Positions 27,901 to 42,900 are shown, counted from the first letter of the stretch. The stretch is 64,000 nt of DNA from Opisthorchis felineus (GCA_004794785.1 SJOL01003761.1:138104-202103); one strand, 5' to 3'. Translations and numbers: made by a program. Notes: generated by a model from the sequence alone, not told the origin.

Positions 27901-30900
27901 GCAATAAGGACATCTTATTGTTTAGGCCATCGCTGTACTGCGGCTAAGTGAATTTTGGAAAGTATAATCCAAAAAGTGATGGATGCTACCAGAAAACAAG
28001 TGCTTATGAACATCTGTATGAAAAAGAGACCTAAAGGTGGTGAAAATGAGTGATTAAAAATGCAGAGTTACAGATCAGTCCAAGGAGACTCCCATAGGTG
28101 TGAAGCTTTTGATTTAGAACTCTCATTATTGTTTCAGAAACCTTTACAAAATGCTTTTAAAGGGTAGTGGCTAGTGCTCTGGTTTTATCTTGACCAAAGG
28201 TGCATCATTTCCGGTTTTCACAATCGATGAACCCATTCATTAAGGCAGTTTTACGATTGTGGCTATTTGCACGCTCGCATAATCAACGTGCTACTGTGGT
28301 CCACAAATTATCGGTCGGTGGAGATTAACAAAGGAACTAGTTAGCCCAATAGGTTAATGTGACGGACCAGCGACCGAGCCTTCCTGGTTGGGTCGGCTTC
28401 TTAGTCTCGCCTTGACTTAGTTGTTGGAATGAGTGGGAATAGTAATTATTCCACTCTCCGAAAGCATTCATTAAACACCGCACATCTATCAATATCGCTA
28501 ACTGAGGTGAGATGAGAAAGAGATGAACATTTTCCAACAAGCTAATATAAGTGTTTAGAAATATAATATTTTTTGGAACATTCCGTTAGAAACAATCACA
28601 ACACAGACACTATATCGGTGCAAAACACTATGAACAACTCGAATCTTTGGGCACACATTTAACTTTGTCTTGCGGTCTTTCTAGGGTGCACAAAATGGGT
28701 CTACAATTTTCCACACCACAATACTTCGAAGGGGTTATGAGACGTACAGGAACTGGCTTGGAGCTCCATGACACTTGGTCTTGTTATCATAATCAAGCAC
28801 TTAAAAATTATACTGTTATTATCGTATATAATTCCAAGGTTTCATTGGAAGCTGAGCAGATGTCACTGTCCATCGCTTTACTGCCAGATAAGTTAAGGAA
28901 ACTGATTTTATGATGTATGCCGGAAGTGTACTTCCTGTTAAATGACGAATTTTGTGGAAAAGTGGACTGTTATCTTGAACAAATTCATGGGAACCTTCTT
29001 ATATCTAATCTGCAGAATGCAACTCTCATGATAACTCTCTCTCAAGATAACCAACCTGATATTCACAGAAAATCTTTTGGCGATAATATTTTACGTATGG
29101 AGACATTTTTGAAGCCACGCTACTATTAAGCAAGTTTAGCAGGACAGCCTGGTGCATTTCATTTACATGTTAAGATAAACGGAGAAAAGTGCTGTACTTT
29201 CTGAGTGTTTTTGTGTAGAAAACAAGAAACACAGTTGTGACGAAGTGTTTTCCGTAAACCAAACTGGACTAGCCAGTACATATATTTCTCCAGCTTCGTA
29301 CCACTTTAACTAAAAGGAAACTTGGCGCAATGCATACTTGGCATTAAAAAGGATTTCCTCAAGCAAATCTCAAGTAAAGAAGTCGAAATTCCACAAAGTC
29401 ATGTTACAGTAAAACTGTTCCCACGGTCAGGTTTTCGGAAGACTAATGAACCTCTGGCCTCCAAAAAATTCCTTCCATAATGTGTCAGAAAAACCTGTTC
29501 ACCTGCGCCTGCCTTTCAAAGGTAACCAATGGAGTGCTAATAAGTAGACCCAGACTGACCTTTGAGAGAACATGTCGGTGGACTCAAAGCCTTATATTGG
29601 CTAGACAACAGTCAAAAGGCAGATCTCACCGGAACACGTTGATGTACGTGTACTAACTTGCCTACTCCTGTGAAGTGACCTTTCACATGATGTGTAGACA
29701 TCTCCCATCTAGCTTCAGAGAAGGACAAGGGCGTACCTTTACCATCTCCATTTTTGCTCATTTACTAGATACGACAAACTAAGTTAATTTTGCATTGGGT
29801 TTTACATCTATCTATATTGTACCAGCAAGCTTGTTGAAGTCTATCTGAAAGAAAACGTCAGCCAAAAGTACGAGAATGCAAAAGCTCAGAAACGTTTCAT
29901 ACATTTGGTCAGCTAGTCAAATAATGGGACCACATGACTCTTACAGCCTGTGTTAAGTTTTAACCGACAGCGATTTTATTACATCCCATATGAATATATA
30001 TATATATATATGTATATATATGTATATATATATGCGTGATGTCCGATTTCAACGAGGCAAAATAGAAAAGCTAATCTTCACTCGGTGTGTAGTTCTTTGA
30101 ACTATTCCAGTTTTTAATGACAAAACCCACCTTTGCTTGCAGAATATCTACCCTCGTTCTTATTGGGGTTTCAATAGCATGGATTCCCGTTGTGAAGTCT
30201 AGCAGCGCACTGTTCCACTACATCCAGTCTGTTACCAGCTACCTTGCACCTCCAGTCTGCGCGACTTTCTTAATGGCATTGTTTTGGAGCCGATTCAATA
30301 GACCGGTATGTCTGTCTGTCACATTTGTGTATTGCCGCTGTTCTTATTCTATTCTTAGATTACGGAAAAGCTCAGATACCTATTGTTTGCATGACCGTCC
30401 AAAAGTAACAGTATTCTGAGTAGTCTGAAGATTTTGGAATTTCGTTACGAAACTTGCAATAACAACATATCCTAAAATCGACGCCACCTGTGTGAGAATG
30501 AGTGCGTTGAAAACCGAGCCTAATCAAGCCATATTCTAATAAACGTATAGATCTTTCCACGAAGAAGAAAGGTCTCGAAAATTACAAGCTAGAAAATGAG
30601 CAAAGTTGGATCGACAATTACGTTTTCGGTACACTTTATTTCTTACCCGCTGCTATCAAGTAGTTGCCCAAGCCGACTCAATTATAGTCAAAAACCGAGT
30701 TACTCGTCAGCCACGAAAATGTGTAGTTTCTTTGAAACTAGTCTGCGCTCAGAAGATAATACTGGTTAATCTTGCAAGTGGGTTTGGAGAGGAAGAATTA
30801 CTATTATACTGCATTTTTTATGGGTAGCAACGTTTTATGCCATCTGGTCAGGCGCTGAGGTCATGATAAGAATAGAGATACGAGGCCAACACAACATCGT

Positions 30901-33900
30901 ATCATTGGTTCAAAGTAAGAATTTGAAACATTCATCAACCATTGGTTTTTCGCGTATTCAAACCCGTAAATGTCTAATTATTTATTTTAGCTCAAATTTG
31001 ACATGACCAATGAGTTGAACGTTGCTGATCAATATGTATTAAATTTCCTCAACGTTTTACAGCACATTCCCTAGCCCCTCCTCCATTCTCTGTCGATCTC
31101 GTCAGTTTCAACATCACTCCGTGTTGAAACATGCACAAAATGCGTCTTACTCCGGTGGAATCAGCATTCTGATACAGTCCGGAGAAATACATGATGAACA
31201 TTGCTTCAGTTGTGCTAAATCAGAGACTGTCTAAGACTCGTTCACATGTTTTAAAACACCACGTTGCACCAAAGAAAATTCTCAAATCTCACGCGCCACT
31301 TGAGTGCTCCCTAAATCAACTGAATCAGCTCGAACCGTGGTCCGGGGATGGCAAACCTTGGTTGAGAACTCAGCTAGTGAACATTTACGTCCAACGTATG
31401 CGTGCATTATCAAAATCCACATCTATCCTAATGTCACTCTCTCGGAGAACTGAGACAGAGTATGAAACCTATCATTCTGTGGGCTGATAGTGATTTGAGA
31501 TTTACCTTGTCGCACAGAGTTGATTTTGCTGAAGATTGGATTCTAATCCTAATGGTGGGTCAGAGAATTAAAAGTGCAGTAAGGATGATAATCCTACAGG
31601 CTCGAAGGGGGAACATTCCTCACGTAATAGGGCTCCAACTGGAGGGCAACTTTATCATGGAATCTGCCGCAAAACCTATTAAACTAATTCCTGCAAGGCT
31701 AACACAGGCTTATGGAATGCCAAAACTATTTAAAGTGGATATCACTTCAAGAACAGCTCTACCAAGGGCTAACTCACCGCGGCAGAACATGGAAAGTAGT
31801 TGGTGAAAGCTTTGAAACCAGTTTAAGATCGGCTGTACAGAAATGTCGTAAATGACAGTCTCCAGTTAGTAACGCCACTGGCTTTTCGGAATATTAGATG
31901 TGTGCATTTTATAGCTGTGGACGTTGCTTCCCTGTTTGCACGTTTACCGGTAAATAAAATGACGTATCATTTAGTTAACATGCTCCTACCTCAGTCCACT
32001 GAGTTTAATGTAATATTGGGTTTTACACGCGTTCGTGGTTATCTACGAGAGCAAAAGTTAAGTACGCTTCGACGAATACGTACTTCTTGTTGTGGGGACG
32101 TTTACGAATCATTCATGTTGCTCTATTTTCAACGCCACTGGCGCTAGCCGCTGCCGGACGTCTGCTGAATACCAGGCTCTGTACAAACACGAACACTGCA
32201 GTCAAAATTTCACTTGATTGATCAAGTTGAACGTTAGCTCCATTCACAGAGGCAGCCGCTATTACACAAAGGATAAAAGTGCTGTGTGAATAGAAGTTGT
32301 TATTTTTCCGAAAAGTTTGGTAAAAATCGGTAGATTTATTGCTGGACAATGTTTCGCTTTTGACACAAAAGCTCCGTCTTGTCAAGTGACTAAGTGACGA
32401 GGTTAGTCGAGATTTAAAGCGGAAGGAGAACCAATCAGCTAAGTCAAGCAAAATCTCTGTTAGGTGACGGCCGAGGGATTTTGTGTGTTAGGGTGTGTGA
32501 CCAAGTGTTAGGCCGCTGGGGAAAAATACATGGATATGGGTCCAGCCCAAGGTCTAGTTCTTCTGGTTCGGTGCACCTGATGATCCCTCTTGAACGTCGT
32601 TTGCACTTTCCGTCCGTCTGTGTGGATGAGCTAGTGCTACGATAATACACTCATTTGCAAATCAGTTGTGTAAGGGGGATTTTGTGAACTTTGGTCTGGT
32701 TGGGATTTCCACCCACCTGCTTTTGCTAATGGTTCTACGTGATTTGACACCCACACACAGTAACGTATCAACTCGGATAAAGCTGACCTCATCCAGGTGG
32801 TTGGGAGACTTATTCGCTTCATGCTCACCTTTTCCTTGGCACTTCACTTTCAGCCTGGTGTTCTGACTGCGCCCGAAGAAATGCAGCGGAACACCTCGTG
32901 GTTATCGTACAGAACCGCAGTGTTCTTTGCTGTTTTCTAATTTGTTACGGTAAAAAGTTATCTCACAAAAAAGCATTATCTTACGCATGTTTGCATTTTG
33001 AGCAAATACAGCGGAAACAGTATGAAGTGGAACTCATGCACTGTTAGTTGCCTACTTTTAGTTGACATTAATGGGTTTGGTCAAAGCATCGTGAAAGTGG
33101 AACAAAACAGCAAAAAGGCAATATCTCGTCCGACAATTTTCAAGCTCCCAAAACACAAATATACACATACTGTGTTGATACGTCGAGATGTGTATGACAA
33201 ACCCAGCTGCTACTAAGTGATCAGCTCATTTTTGGCTTTCATCAATGTTCCACCGTTCAAACGGAGTGGGATATTGTTGACTGGTTCTGGTTTCTTCAAC
33301 CTGCATCGTTTGGTAAAATAAGGCCAAAACAACGGTGACACAACCTGTTGTGCAGTTCCTCTTTGGTGTTCTCGCTGCACAAGCAATATTCCACTTAACA
33401 TTACAAGATGTTACTCAAGCATCAAGTCGCCAGTGAATGTGGTGCCAACTATAGTGGGATATCGATGTAAAAAACTCATCTGGATTTGTAAGTGGTTATC
33501 GAAACGGAAAATTTGATTTAGCCAAGGTGCATCCAATCCGTCGCTGGCCGTATAGTGTATCCCCCAATACACAGGATGATTGAACCATTGAATACTCAAC
33601 CGAGGTCTGAGATGCCACTGTGCATAAACATTTTACCACATGGTCATTTTACTCTATACTTAGCAGGAAAATGTGGAGCGTCGCACCAACAGTTGAAGTG
33701 ACATCTTCAGAACGTCTTCAGTTAGTTATTCGGTGCGTCATCTGGTGCTATACCTGGCTATCCAACGTTAACTGTCAATGTTATTCTTCGTCATTAGAAA
33801 TAAGAGGCTACTCAATAGGACATAATATTTAAAGTTTCTTGTCCGAATCAGCTCTCACTCGTGAGAATTCAGAAGACACTTCCAGCGCCGTTCAACATTG

Positions 33901-36900
33901 GTTGTACAGCTGTCAATGGGAAAATAATCTATATTTCCCCAAAGATCTAGTTGGAACAAGTCACCCCTGAAGTTTGAAACAGACAGTAAATATAACTTTT
34001 AACCCAAACACCATTATGTCAGTCAATGCAAGCTGGATGCTGTTATCAGTTCATGTATTCTGTAGTAATGGCGGTTTCTCTCCCTGAAGAGGCTACAGCC
34101 AGAGAGCGACCAAATTAGACTTTCCTCAGGGATAACTGGCCATCCAACCAAACTGAAATTCAAAGGTATAGCTGGAATTTTTTTTTCTAGGAAATGGACG
34201 ATTGTGGAACACGACCTTCCACGAAACTGAAGTGTTTGAGACCAGAACCATTTAGAATAACAAGCACTTACACTTTTAAACCTAAATTTATTCTTAACTC
34301 ACCGGTGACAACCTCCCTAAGCGTGGTTCCTGACTCAAATGTTCTGGTTAGCTTGCGTCTTTAAACAGCGTAGCCTGTACCAAAAAGAACCGATTTTGAA
34401 CACATCGATGACGCTCAGCGGACTTGCGGGTCTCAGTGGTTGTTCATCTTGATGCGAACAACCTATTCGGTGCTGTCATGAAACACATGGTTATGAGGAA
34501 CTTTTCTACAGCGAAAATCGAAGGGTAATCTCTGACTGAGAGGGTTTCTGCAACTGCGTACGTTCTGTTATTACCTTACTCCGATAATGATAATGCGTAA
34601 AATGCTCCTCATAATATGGATCATGATCAGACAACCGGCGACTAACTTAAATGAAAAAGTTGCCTTCCGTGGTAACACCTTTGTCGTATTTACTATGCTC
34701 TGTGACAGTTAGTCTTACAAAAGAAACAAAGGTTGCTCACTTCTGTCATCACCCCAAACGATCAAGCCGTTGCGTTTAATTTTACTGACTGGACATAAAC
34801 ACTCCTTCTGAAAGCTTTTTGACCTTCCCCGAATTTCATCCAACAACGGTGCGACCAGTCTTGCAGTTGCACAGGTTGATGATCTTAAATGTCACGGTAT
34901 CGCTCACTTGCAAACATGGCCTATGCTATCCATCAAGTAACGAACGGACATGGCCTTTGAGCGCCAGGTTCAAATATAAGCCTTTTTCCTGGCCTAAACG
35001 TGATGTACAAAGCAAACCAAATGCTCAGTTGGAAAACACAGCCTTATATTGCTAAATTTCTCATTCATATGATACATTCAGCAATGTTTCAATTATTTAC
35101 CAAACTTTTATGTGAAAATACGGGGATGGACCAATCTGAACAGGAATCCTTAAGCGGCTTACGGGAAACAGGACCAAGACAAGGAGTGCGACTAATCCAA
35201 ACTCACCATCTTTAAAAAGCTGTTAACAGTCTGAAACCGTTAATCAATGGGCCAGGTGACGAGTCCTTCTGTGTCCACCTAATGAATCTGAATAAGGATG
35301 AGACTTCGTGTGGCTCAGCTTCCCTGCATTTGGTCAAGTTGTCTGATTACAAATACAACATCATCATCATCAAAGACAGCAACATCAGTATTGACACTGA
35401 TGCTTCACTGCCGTACAACCATAAGGTTCCTCTAATTATATTTAAAGCCCTAGAGTGAAAATAAGAGAAAAAGAGTGGGTGAGGGAGGGGACCTAGTGCT
35501 GGCCTATGTCAAGCGTTCTGAGGTGCCTACACCTCCAAGCGCTCAATCAGACAGTCTGGAAAGAAACTGACAGCACGAACTCCACTGACATCGATTAGCC
35601 GCCATTTCTTGCAACGTTTCCAGCCATGGACAGGCGGGGTCACGGGGGCCCCATCCTGGAAGGCGTACAACACCAACAACACCCAAACTCTTCGTGATCT
35701 CTTTCACGCCCTTCTGCCAAGTCATACGTTATCCACCTCGCGGTTTGCGCCATCCTGAAGGAGACACGGAGAACAACACTCGTCTCGGCAGACGGTATTT
35801 CGGCATGCGTAACACATGACCGAGCCATCATAGTCCGTGGTGCTGGATGTTTTCCCCGATTGAAGTACCTGCAACACAACCAAATAGCCGTTTTCTAATC
35901 AGCTCGTTACTAACACGCTGACGCCATCCAAAACCAGCCAAACTTCTGAGGCATCGGTGGTCAAATACCTGAAGACGCCTCACATCATCTGTCCCCAGAG
36001 GCCATGTCTCGCACCCATACAACAACACAGCCCTTACTGTAGCCTGATACACACGACCCTTAAGATCTAGTGAGATGCCTTTTTGATGCCACAAGTGACG
36101 CAAATTAGCAAATGTGATTCGAGCCTTTGAGATTCTTGCACTGACTTCATCAGACACACTTCCGTCAGAGCTAATACAACTACCGAGGTATGTAAAATTT
36201 TCCACAACCTCCAGTGATTCTCCTTGAATTGTAAGGGGTATGTTCAAAGACTGCACGTTCTGAAGCATGACTTTGCACTTTGAAGGTGCAAGGCGCATGC
36301 CAAAAGATGGTATGATGGTGGTCAGTCTATTCAACAGGGCTTGTGCTTCGTTTTGGTCTTCAAAGATGAGGGCAATGTCATCTGCGTACTCCAGATCGAC
36401 AAGGCTCTCACCAGCAACAATTTGAACACCGGAGTTTTGAAGACCATCCAGCGTTCGCCTCATTATTTCATCAATGATGAAGTTGAATAGGAATGGAGAG
36501 AGTGGACATCCTTGTCGGACACCACTTTTTGTAGGGAAGCTTTTCGAGAGCTCACCATACACTCTCACCCGCCCAGAAGTATGTGAATATAGGGATCGGA
36601 TTATGTTTACAAACTTCTGGGGCATACCCTGTTGAGCAAGTGTAGTTAGCAGCACTGACCGATCGACAGAATCGAACGCACCCTTGAAGTCGAGGAATAC
36701 CAAGATTGTGGGTCGTCTGTACATATGGCGTTGCTCTAACACCTGACGGAGTGTGAAGATGTGACGGAGTGTGAAGATACAAATACAACTTGGTTGATAA
36801 CAGCAAAAGGTTATCAATTTCGATCGATCGAATTTCGCTAACTGATACTGGTTTTTGACACCTATAGTTTTTACTTTTCAGTGCTGTACAAACGAATTGA

Positions 36901-39900
36901 TCAAGGTTTCATCATTTCCGTACATTTGATGCGTGATTACATTTACAAATGATGTTGGGTTCATATGAAAATGGTCGAAACACTGAAACAGTTTATCAAG
37001 TTATAGCGCAGTTTTGCTTTTAAGCATTTGATTTATAATGTATCAACATAGGAACGCAGTCCCTCTTAAGAAATGATCAGATCAATATTCTGTCGTTAGG
37101 GCTGAAGAATCCGCTGTCTAACAGTAAGTTAGTTCGCTTCATCTGTGTTGATTGATAGCACGACGCCCAATCTGAGGTAACCTTTTTTTCGCAGTTGCAC
37201 TTTGTTTCTGCAGATTTAGGTATAAAAAGTCATTGTCTAGCTCTAACATTTTCTAGTACTGACAATTTTTGCAGCAATTTTGAGATATTACGCACTCTTG
37301 AGGCGTCACGCATTACCCAGCAGGGATTCCTAAAATGTGTCTCCATTTTTGGGAGATTTACAAGTTGAATAACTTTTGCAAGGAGTTAAGTTTGCTTCAT
37401 TTGCTTCTTGCGTCAAATGCATTTTTGACTGAAATCTGGATTCCTTGCCAAAGTATATGGTACCCACTCACAAAAGTTCCTGCAAACAGTGCATTCCGAT
37501 TCAAAAATGATTTCTTTACAGAGTAGCCCAAATGCTTGACCGGGTCAGCGAATGATTACTATACGTATTCAGTGATTTTGGAGATATCTTCCACTCTGTT
37601 TAAGGCAACAACTTGAGTCGCCTGATGTCGGATTCATCAATTGTGGGTATAAGGATGCTGTAAGCAACAATTATCAAGTTAAGATGTACGCCACGGGAAT
37701 GTTCGTATCACACACCTGGGGAACTGAATCAACAAAAACTCATAAGTATGCCATGGATTAGCGAAATTAGAAGTTGTGGATGTGAGAGTATAACGGTTTC
37801 CATTCAGAGAATGAAAACCTAGGGAAAAAAATTCTCAGAATAAAAGTAAACTTCTTCGGATCCAACTTATTTACTTCTAGGTCCTGAACCCGTAACTGAG
37901 AGAACACTCAGTCAAATACACTGTACTGTGACGATCACCCAGATTTTAAAAAAGCTGACAAATACTACCTACAGCTTCAGAGTGCGTTCCAGAATTACCG
38001 TCGGTAAATTCCACTGTAGCTATTACTTTGATGTGAGGTATGAATTTACACTTTACTGAACCCAGTGAGTATGTGTTCCTCAAAGAAGCAAGGGGAAGAA
38101 TATCGACGAGCAGTGTAAATTTAACTCATTGTCAAAGCCACCGAAATCTAATGCAAAATAATAGTCACTTCAAACAACTAAAAGTTGCCAAGACCGACAG
38201 CGTTTTTGTGCCCTTCGGAAGGAATTCGACCAAAGCCTGTTGCTAAAATGAAATAGTCAAAGAAATCCTCCTTGGTTAGCTGCATTTTCCAAAATTCACA
38301 ATAATAACATTTTGTCTGAATCGGCGCAAAATAGACTTCCACAAGATAGCTGGATGATGAAGCGGTCCTCTGAAGCCGAACTGCTACGGTGAGAATGAAA
38401 AACTGAGAAAATTTCTACTAAAAAATCACTCCAGAATTGTTGAAAGTTTTCATGTTTGATTGCTGTATGGCATCCATAGATTTTACAGTCTTCACCCCAA
38501 AGGTTTTCTTCTATATTCTCCATATGCAGGGTGCGTATGGGGCTTTGATGTCTGGCCTCGTGGTTGGAATGATTCGTTTCATCTGGGAATCAATAGTTCC
38601 GCGAGCATCATGTGGTACAAGCCAAGGAAACTCGGCGGCAGAGATGTTCATTAGTTCAATCCACTACCTGCACTTTAGTGTGATACTCTTCGCAATAAGC
38701 GCATTTGTGGGTTGGGCCGTAAGCATAAGTACGAAACCTCCACCTCCGGAAAACGTATGTGATATTCAGTTTGTGTCATCTTTTATTTGTTGAGTAGTAA
38801 GCACTGGTTGTATTTCTTAGAAGACCATTTGGAAAAAATTTTGTCAAGGTTACTTGAAATTTTAAGTTTGACCTTTTATGAGGCTTAGTCAACCAAATTT
38901 AGAAAGGAACTAGAGGACTTCGTCGCTGGAAGGCTGGGATTTTTAGGCTGTTTCACATGCAAATTGACTATAAATGGTCGACTGCCAAAGACTTAACGAT
39001 AGAGGAGCAACCAAGCAGCCCAGAGACTAGAATTAACATAAATAATCACGAGGGGATGTGCAACTGAGAATTTGGGCTTGGAATATGCTTGACGAACTGG
39101 ATGAGTCCACCAGCTAAATCTTCCATTTAAATGTACTCCAAGACCAGTGTCAACCTCGAAAACCCAGTGCTGGTTTGTGTCACACAGCGAACTGGAAAGA
39201 GGCTCATAATAAGCAAATTTATCAAACCTAATATTCTAGGTGCGTGACAGCACGTTGACTCATATCCATGCCAAAATACTGCCCTTGGCAAACGTCCACC
39301 ATAGAGAAAGTTCAGAAACTATCGCAAGGAAAAAGAAGAAACGTCGCGCATTATACGCACCGTCTCAAACGAAAACCGGAGAAATTGCTAAATTTTCCAC
39401 CTTATGATGCTTTGGCTATACGGAATGCTTCAGAACCACACAGTATTACCAGAATAAACCTGTTTCGTGCTACTATAAAGGGGCTCCTCAGAAGCTAATG
39501 GAGATAACCACGCATCTCCAGGTGCTCTCATTGAAGAATAGCGTTCCAACATTCGATTAAGGAAAATAACAATACGCCACTGGTCGATCGATCGACCTAG
39601 CAGCCTGACGAACTCGGTTCCCACGTCAAACTGGCCAACAGGACTTTTACATACGAGCTCAGTATTCCAATGAACCAGCTCGCATAGCCCGAAATGTGGT
39701 GTGCTGGGGAAAATGCGCTTGCAGTGGGCCGAACGCCGAAAAGGCTAATGTGCATACGCATTGGGTAAATCGAGTGAGCAGGTATTCTATGAAGACTGCG
39801 TGATCGCCTGATGCGAATATTTTCTCGTGCATCACCGAGTTAATGGATCATCGAGACAGACCACACGAGTTACCTCACACAGACAGGGAAATAGGTCGAA

Positions 39901-42900
39901 TTTGTCCACAAACGTTTCCTTCCCTGCTTGAGGGTGGGGGCAAAGTGGTGTGCACAGAGGGTGGAGCTCATTAGATTGATAGATAAAAGTGTTCGATTCG
40001 ACTAGCCAATTCTGCATATTGGGTACCGCAGACCCAAGCTCCAGCGACTAAAGGTTGAACTTGAATCAGTCAGTTTCGGAAAGTGTACGACTTGGAAACC
40101 GGCAATCCAGCCGACAAAGGCCAAAGTGTACGAGATACCTCAGCCTTTTCTAGTCGCGTTAAGTCGCGCGCAGTTAGTGGAATGGTACGACTCGGTGCTT
40201 ATGCACAATTGTTATTCGGTTGAATTTAGAAAATGGATTCGAAAATATTTGAAGAATGTGACGAATATGAACAGTTACGACCTTGTTTGGTTTGAAGACA
40301 CAGATGCTGACACGGCGTCATGGGTTCCTAACTCGGCTGCTTCCTCCCAATTTGCGGAAACTCTACCCGGTTGAATTTTTCAACGGTGCAAAATGGTAGC
40401 ATACTATAAACTATGACTTCGTGCGGTCAGCTAACTTGGTATTAACATGTGACGGACCCGATGTGCTATGGCTTACGAGCTCTTAGATAAAAAGTACATA
40501 CTGTATAATAACGTCTATGTGGATACATTCTCAATTTTCAGGTATATCGTATTCAATAGATAACCTATGCAAGCGAGAAATTAGCGCACTCATCCGCTTT
40601 AAGCAAAACAAGACAGAGGAGTGGTAGATTGTAAGTGCATTTCTTAAAGAATAGCAGAGTGCAGATAAGTAGGGCAAATAAGTCGCTTCATTGTCGCGAT
40701 TTCAGAAGATCCTCCGCTGACTAGTAACAAATGCCTTCTTCGACCTAGTGACGTCACCAAATGTGTACCCTTAAATTGCCGACCTTGTTGCACAACAAAG
40801 CAAGCCCGCTATTTGCTTCATCAACCTAACCCGACCCAGGTTACTGTGGATCTAACAAGAAAAGTGTTGGTTCAGCGTTTACACCGGAAAGTTGCACGAA
40901 TGTATCATCATCCTATTTGGTTTAACTGGCTTTTAAATCACACGTGCTTTGGCAATACCGGATGGCAAAATTCTTCAGTATGCCATTGCTACGTGTCAAA
41001 TCCGAACGTTCTACGCTATCGTACTAAGGATTCCTCTACAGTTTCACGTCCATCAGCGCTGTTATGCGGTACAACAACAAAAAAAAACTCTAACATGTGC
41101 TACATTGATCAGTTGGAAAACATAAACGACAAAAAGGCCGGAAACACCGAACTGAACATCGTCTGGCGCCACAATGGCGGAGGCAACTCACTGAGAAGGT
41201 CTATTCGAGTATTGGATTACATCTTTCGATATCACCCCACGAAAGTTTGAGCAGCATGCATGCGTCGGGTGGATAATGTGCAGGTTTTGGTTAGGAAATG
41301 TCGAACCTAAGACGAATCGCGTCAGTTTTTGTTTCGTAAAGATTCGGAATCGTCTTTAGACAGTGTGAAATCAGGAAAAGGTAAGTAACTCAAATTCTTT
41401 AAGCAGATACTTATCATTGACAGTTTCGGTAACACGAGATTTCGCTATCGCACGGACCAACCGAACACAAAATGTACCCCAAAAATAAAAGCTCGTGAGA
41501 AGATCTGACAGCTCAAGCGAACTAAGTAACTTATTAGACATTAAGAACTGTTATCAGACCCCGAGCTGCCACTGTTGTTTACTCCGTTGTTCTGTTGGGT
41601 AGCCACAGGACGCTTTCCGGTAATTCTGTTCCAATTATATTTTAATGCGCACATCATTCACACCCAAAGTACAACAGAAAATCGCTAAACCCACACACAC
41701 CCTCACATTAGGTTGGATTAAGAGTCAGTGAGCCGCAGCCAGACACACTAACATGGAGGATGAAAAACCCTCCCCCGAGAAAAATGCCTCTTTGCGCAGA
41801 TACAACGTGGGGTTATCAATTACAACAGCGGTTATACCAACAATCCCTGAAAGTTCCAAATGAAGAGTTCACGACTTCACTGGTTACAGCGTCTACTCCA
41901 ATATGATCTTCGTTTGAGAGTTAATCCTAATAGGCAGCTGAGCTATAACACACTAATAATATGCAGGTTTGTCCCTTTGTCATCTTCCAAACGGGTGCCA
42001 TTGACGGGCCCTTTGATTGGAATCAAAATATTTTGATATTGGACTTATCTATCCAAACAACTGGATAATCCCGTGCCGGTAGCTGCAACAACCTCACGCA
42101 TGTGTTAGTCCGAACTTCTTGTAATTGGGTGGAGTTTCGGTTCCTGAAAACTGGTGCAATTTCATTGAATATACTTATCTTGAAAACGTCACACTACCCA
42201 CCTCGTTGTCGCATTCAGCATNATCGCGATATCTCGAATATCGTAGCAACTGAAAAATGAGGCGGCCTGGTGCAGCACATTCAGTTGCCTGGAAACATCA
42301 CAAACGAGAGATTCAGCTGGGTTCCAGGTGAGTCTCTCGCAAAACCAAATTTGTTTGCAGATGAGTGTATTTCGCCAATTTCGTGCAATTTGGTTTCAAG
42401 TAGAACATAAGGTTGACGGAAACTCGGGGACTGCGCCTACCTGATGAGCCCCAAGAAGGGCGAAACCGGTCGTGGGCTGTCGAAGAATTTTCAGCAACCT
42501 TATGAGTAGTGCATTACGAATATACATGTATCGCGATATCTCGAATATCGTAGCAACTGAAAAATGAGGCGGCCTGGTGCAGCACATTCAGTTGCCTGGA
42601 AACATCACAAACGAGAGATTCAGCTGGGTTCCAGGTGAGTCTCTCGCAAAACCAAATTTGTTTGCAGATGAGTGTATTTCGCCAATTTCGTGCAATTTGG
42701 TTTCAAGTAGAACATAAGGTTGACGGAAACTCGGGGACTGCGCCTACCTGATGAGCCCCAAGAAGGGCGAAACCGGTCGTGGGCTGTCGAAGAATTTTCA
42801 GCAACCTTATGAGTAGTGCATTACGAATATACATGTATCGCGATATCTCGAATATCGTAGCAACTGAAAAATGAGGCGGCCTGGTGCAGCACATTCAGTT

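Larger units (their letters stand above)
25874..30142 (+). other. SLC5 intron 5
   Basis: This 4,269-bp intron holds a decayed SINE/hammerhead-like piece near 26.05-26.2 kb and a TA-rich microsatellite near 30.0 kb. Open frames at 28647-28913 and 28917-29129 on the plus strand are back to back but show no family motif. Confidence 0.8.
30306..38529 (+). other. SLC5 intron 6
   Basis: This 8,224-bp intron holds the Penelope-like RT remnant (about 31.56-32.13 kb, sense to the gene) and the 5'-truncated LINE RT (35.36-36.8 kb, antisense). Segment 32.44-32.87 kb is GC-richer, with short frames on both strands that I could not assign. Confidence 0.8.

Noticed and set aside
28647..29129. Back-to-back plus-strand frames of 88 and 70 codons as a single interrupted gene
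   Set aside because: No recognisable domain on either side of the stop; the composition is that of the surrounding intron.
32640..32662. ATACACTCATTTGCAAA as another antisense fragment of the hammerhead unit
   Set aside because: Only about 17 bases match and the neighbouring blocks of the unit are absent, so chance similarity is likely.
39268..39498. Plus-strand frame ([14 protein letters not shown]...[14 protein letters not shown]) as the C-terminus of a LINE RT
   Set aside because: There is a faint resemblance to the IE.VQRR.T...YE.RL..L.L.P tail of some LINEs, but too few positions agree and no RT lies upstream.
40813..41250. 145-codon plus-strand frame in SLC5 intron 7 as a gene or the missing exon
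   Set aside because: It has no SGLT similarity, no splice borders in the needed phase and no other family motif.
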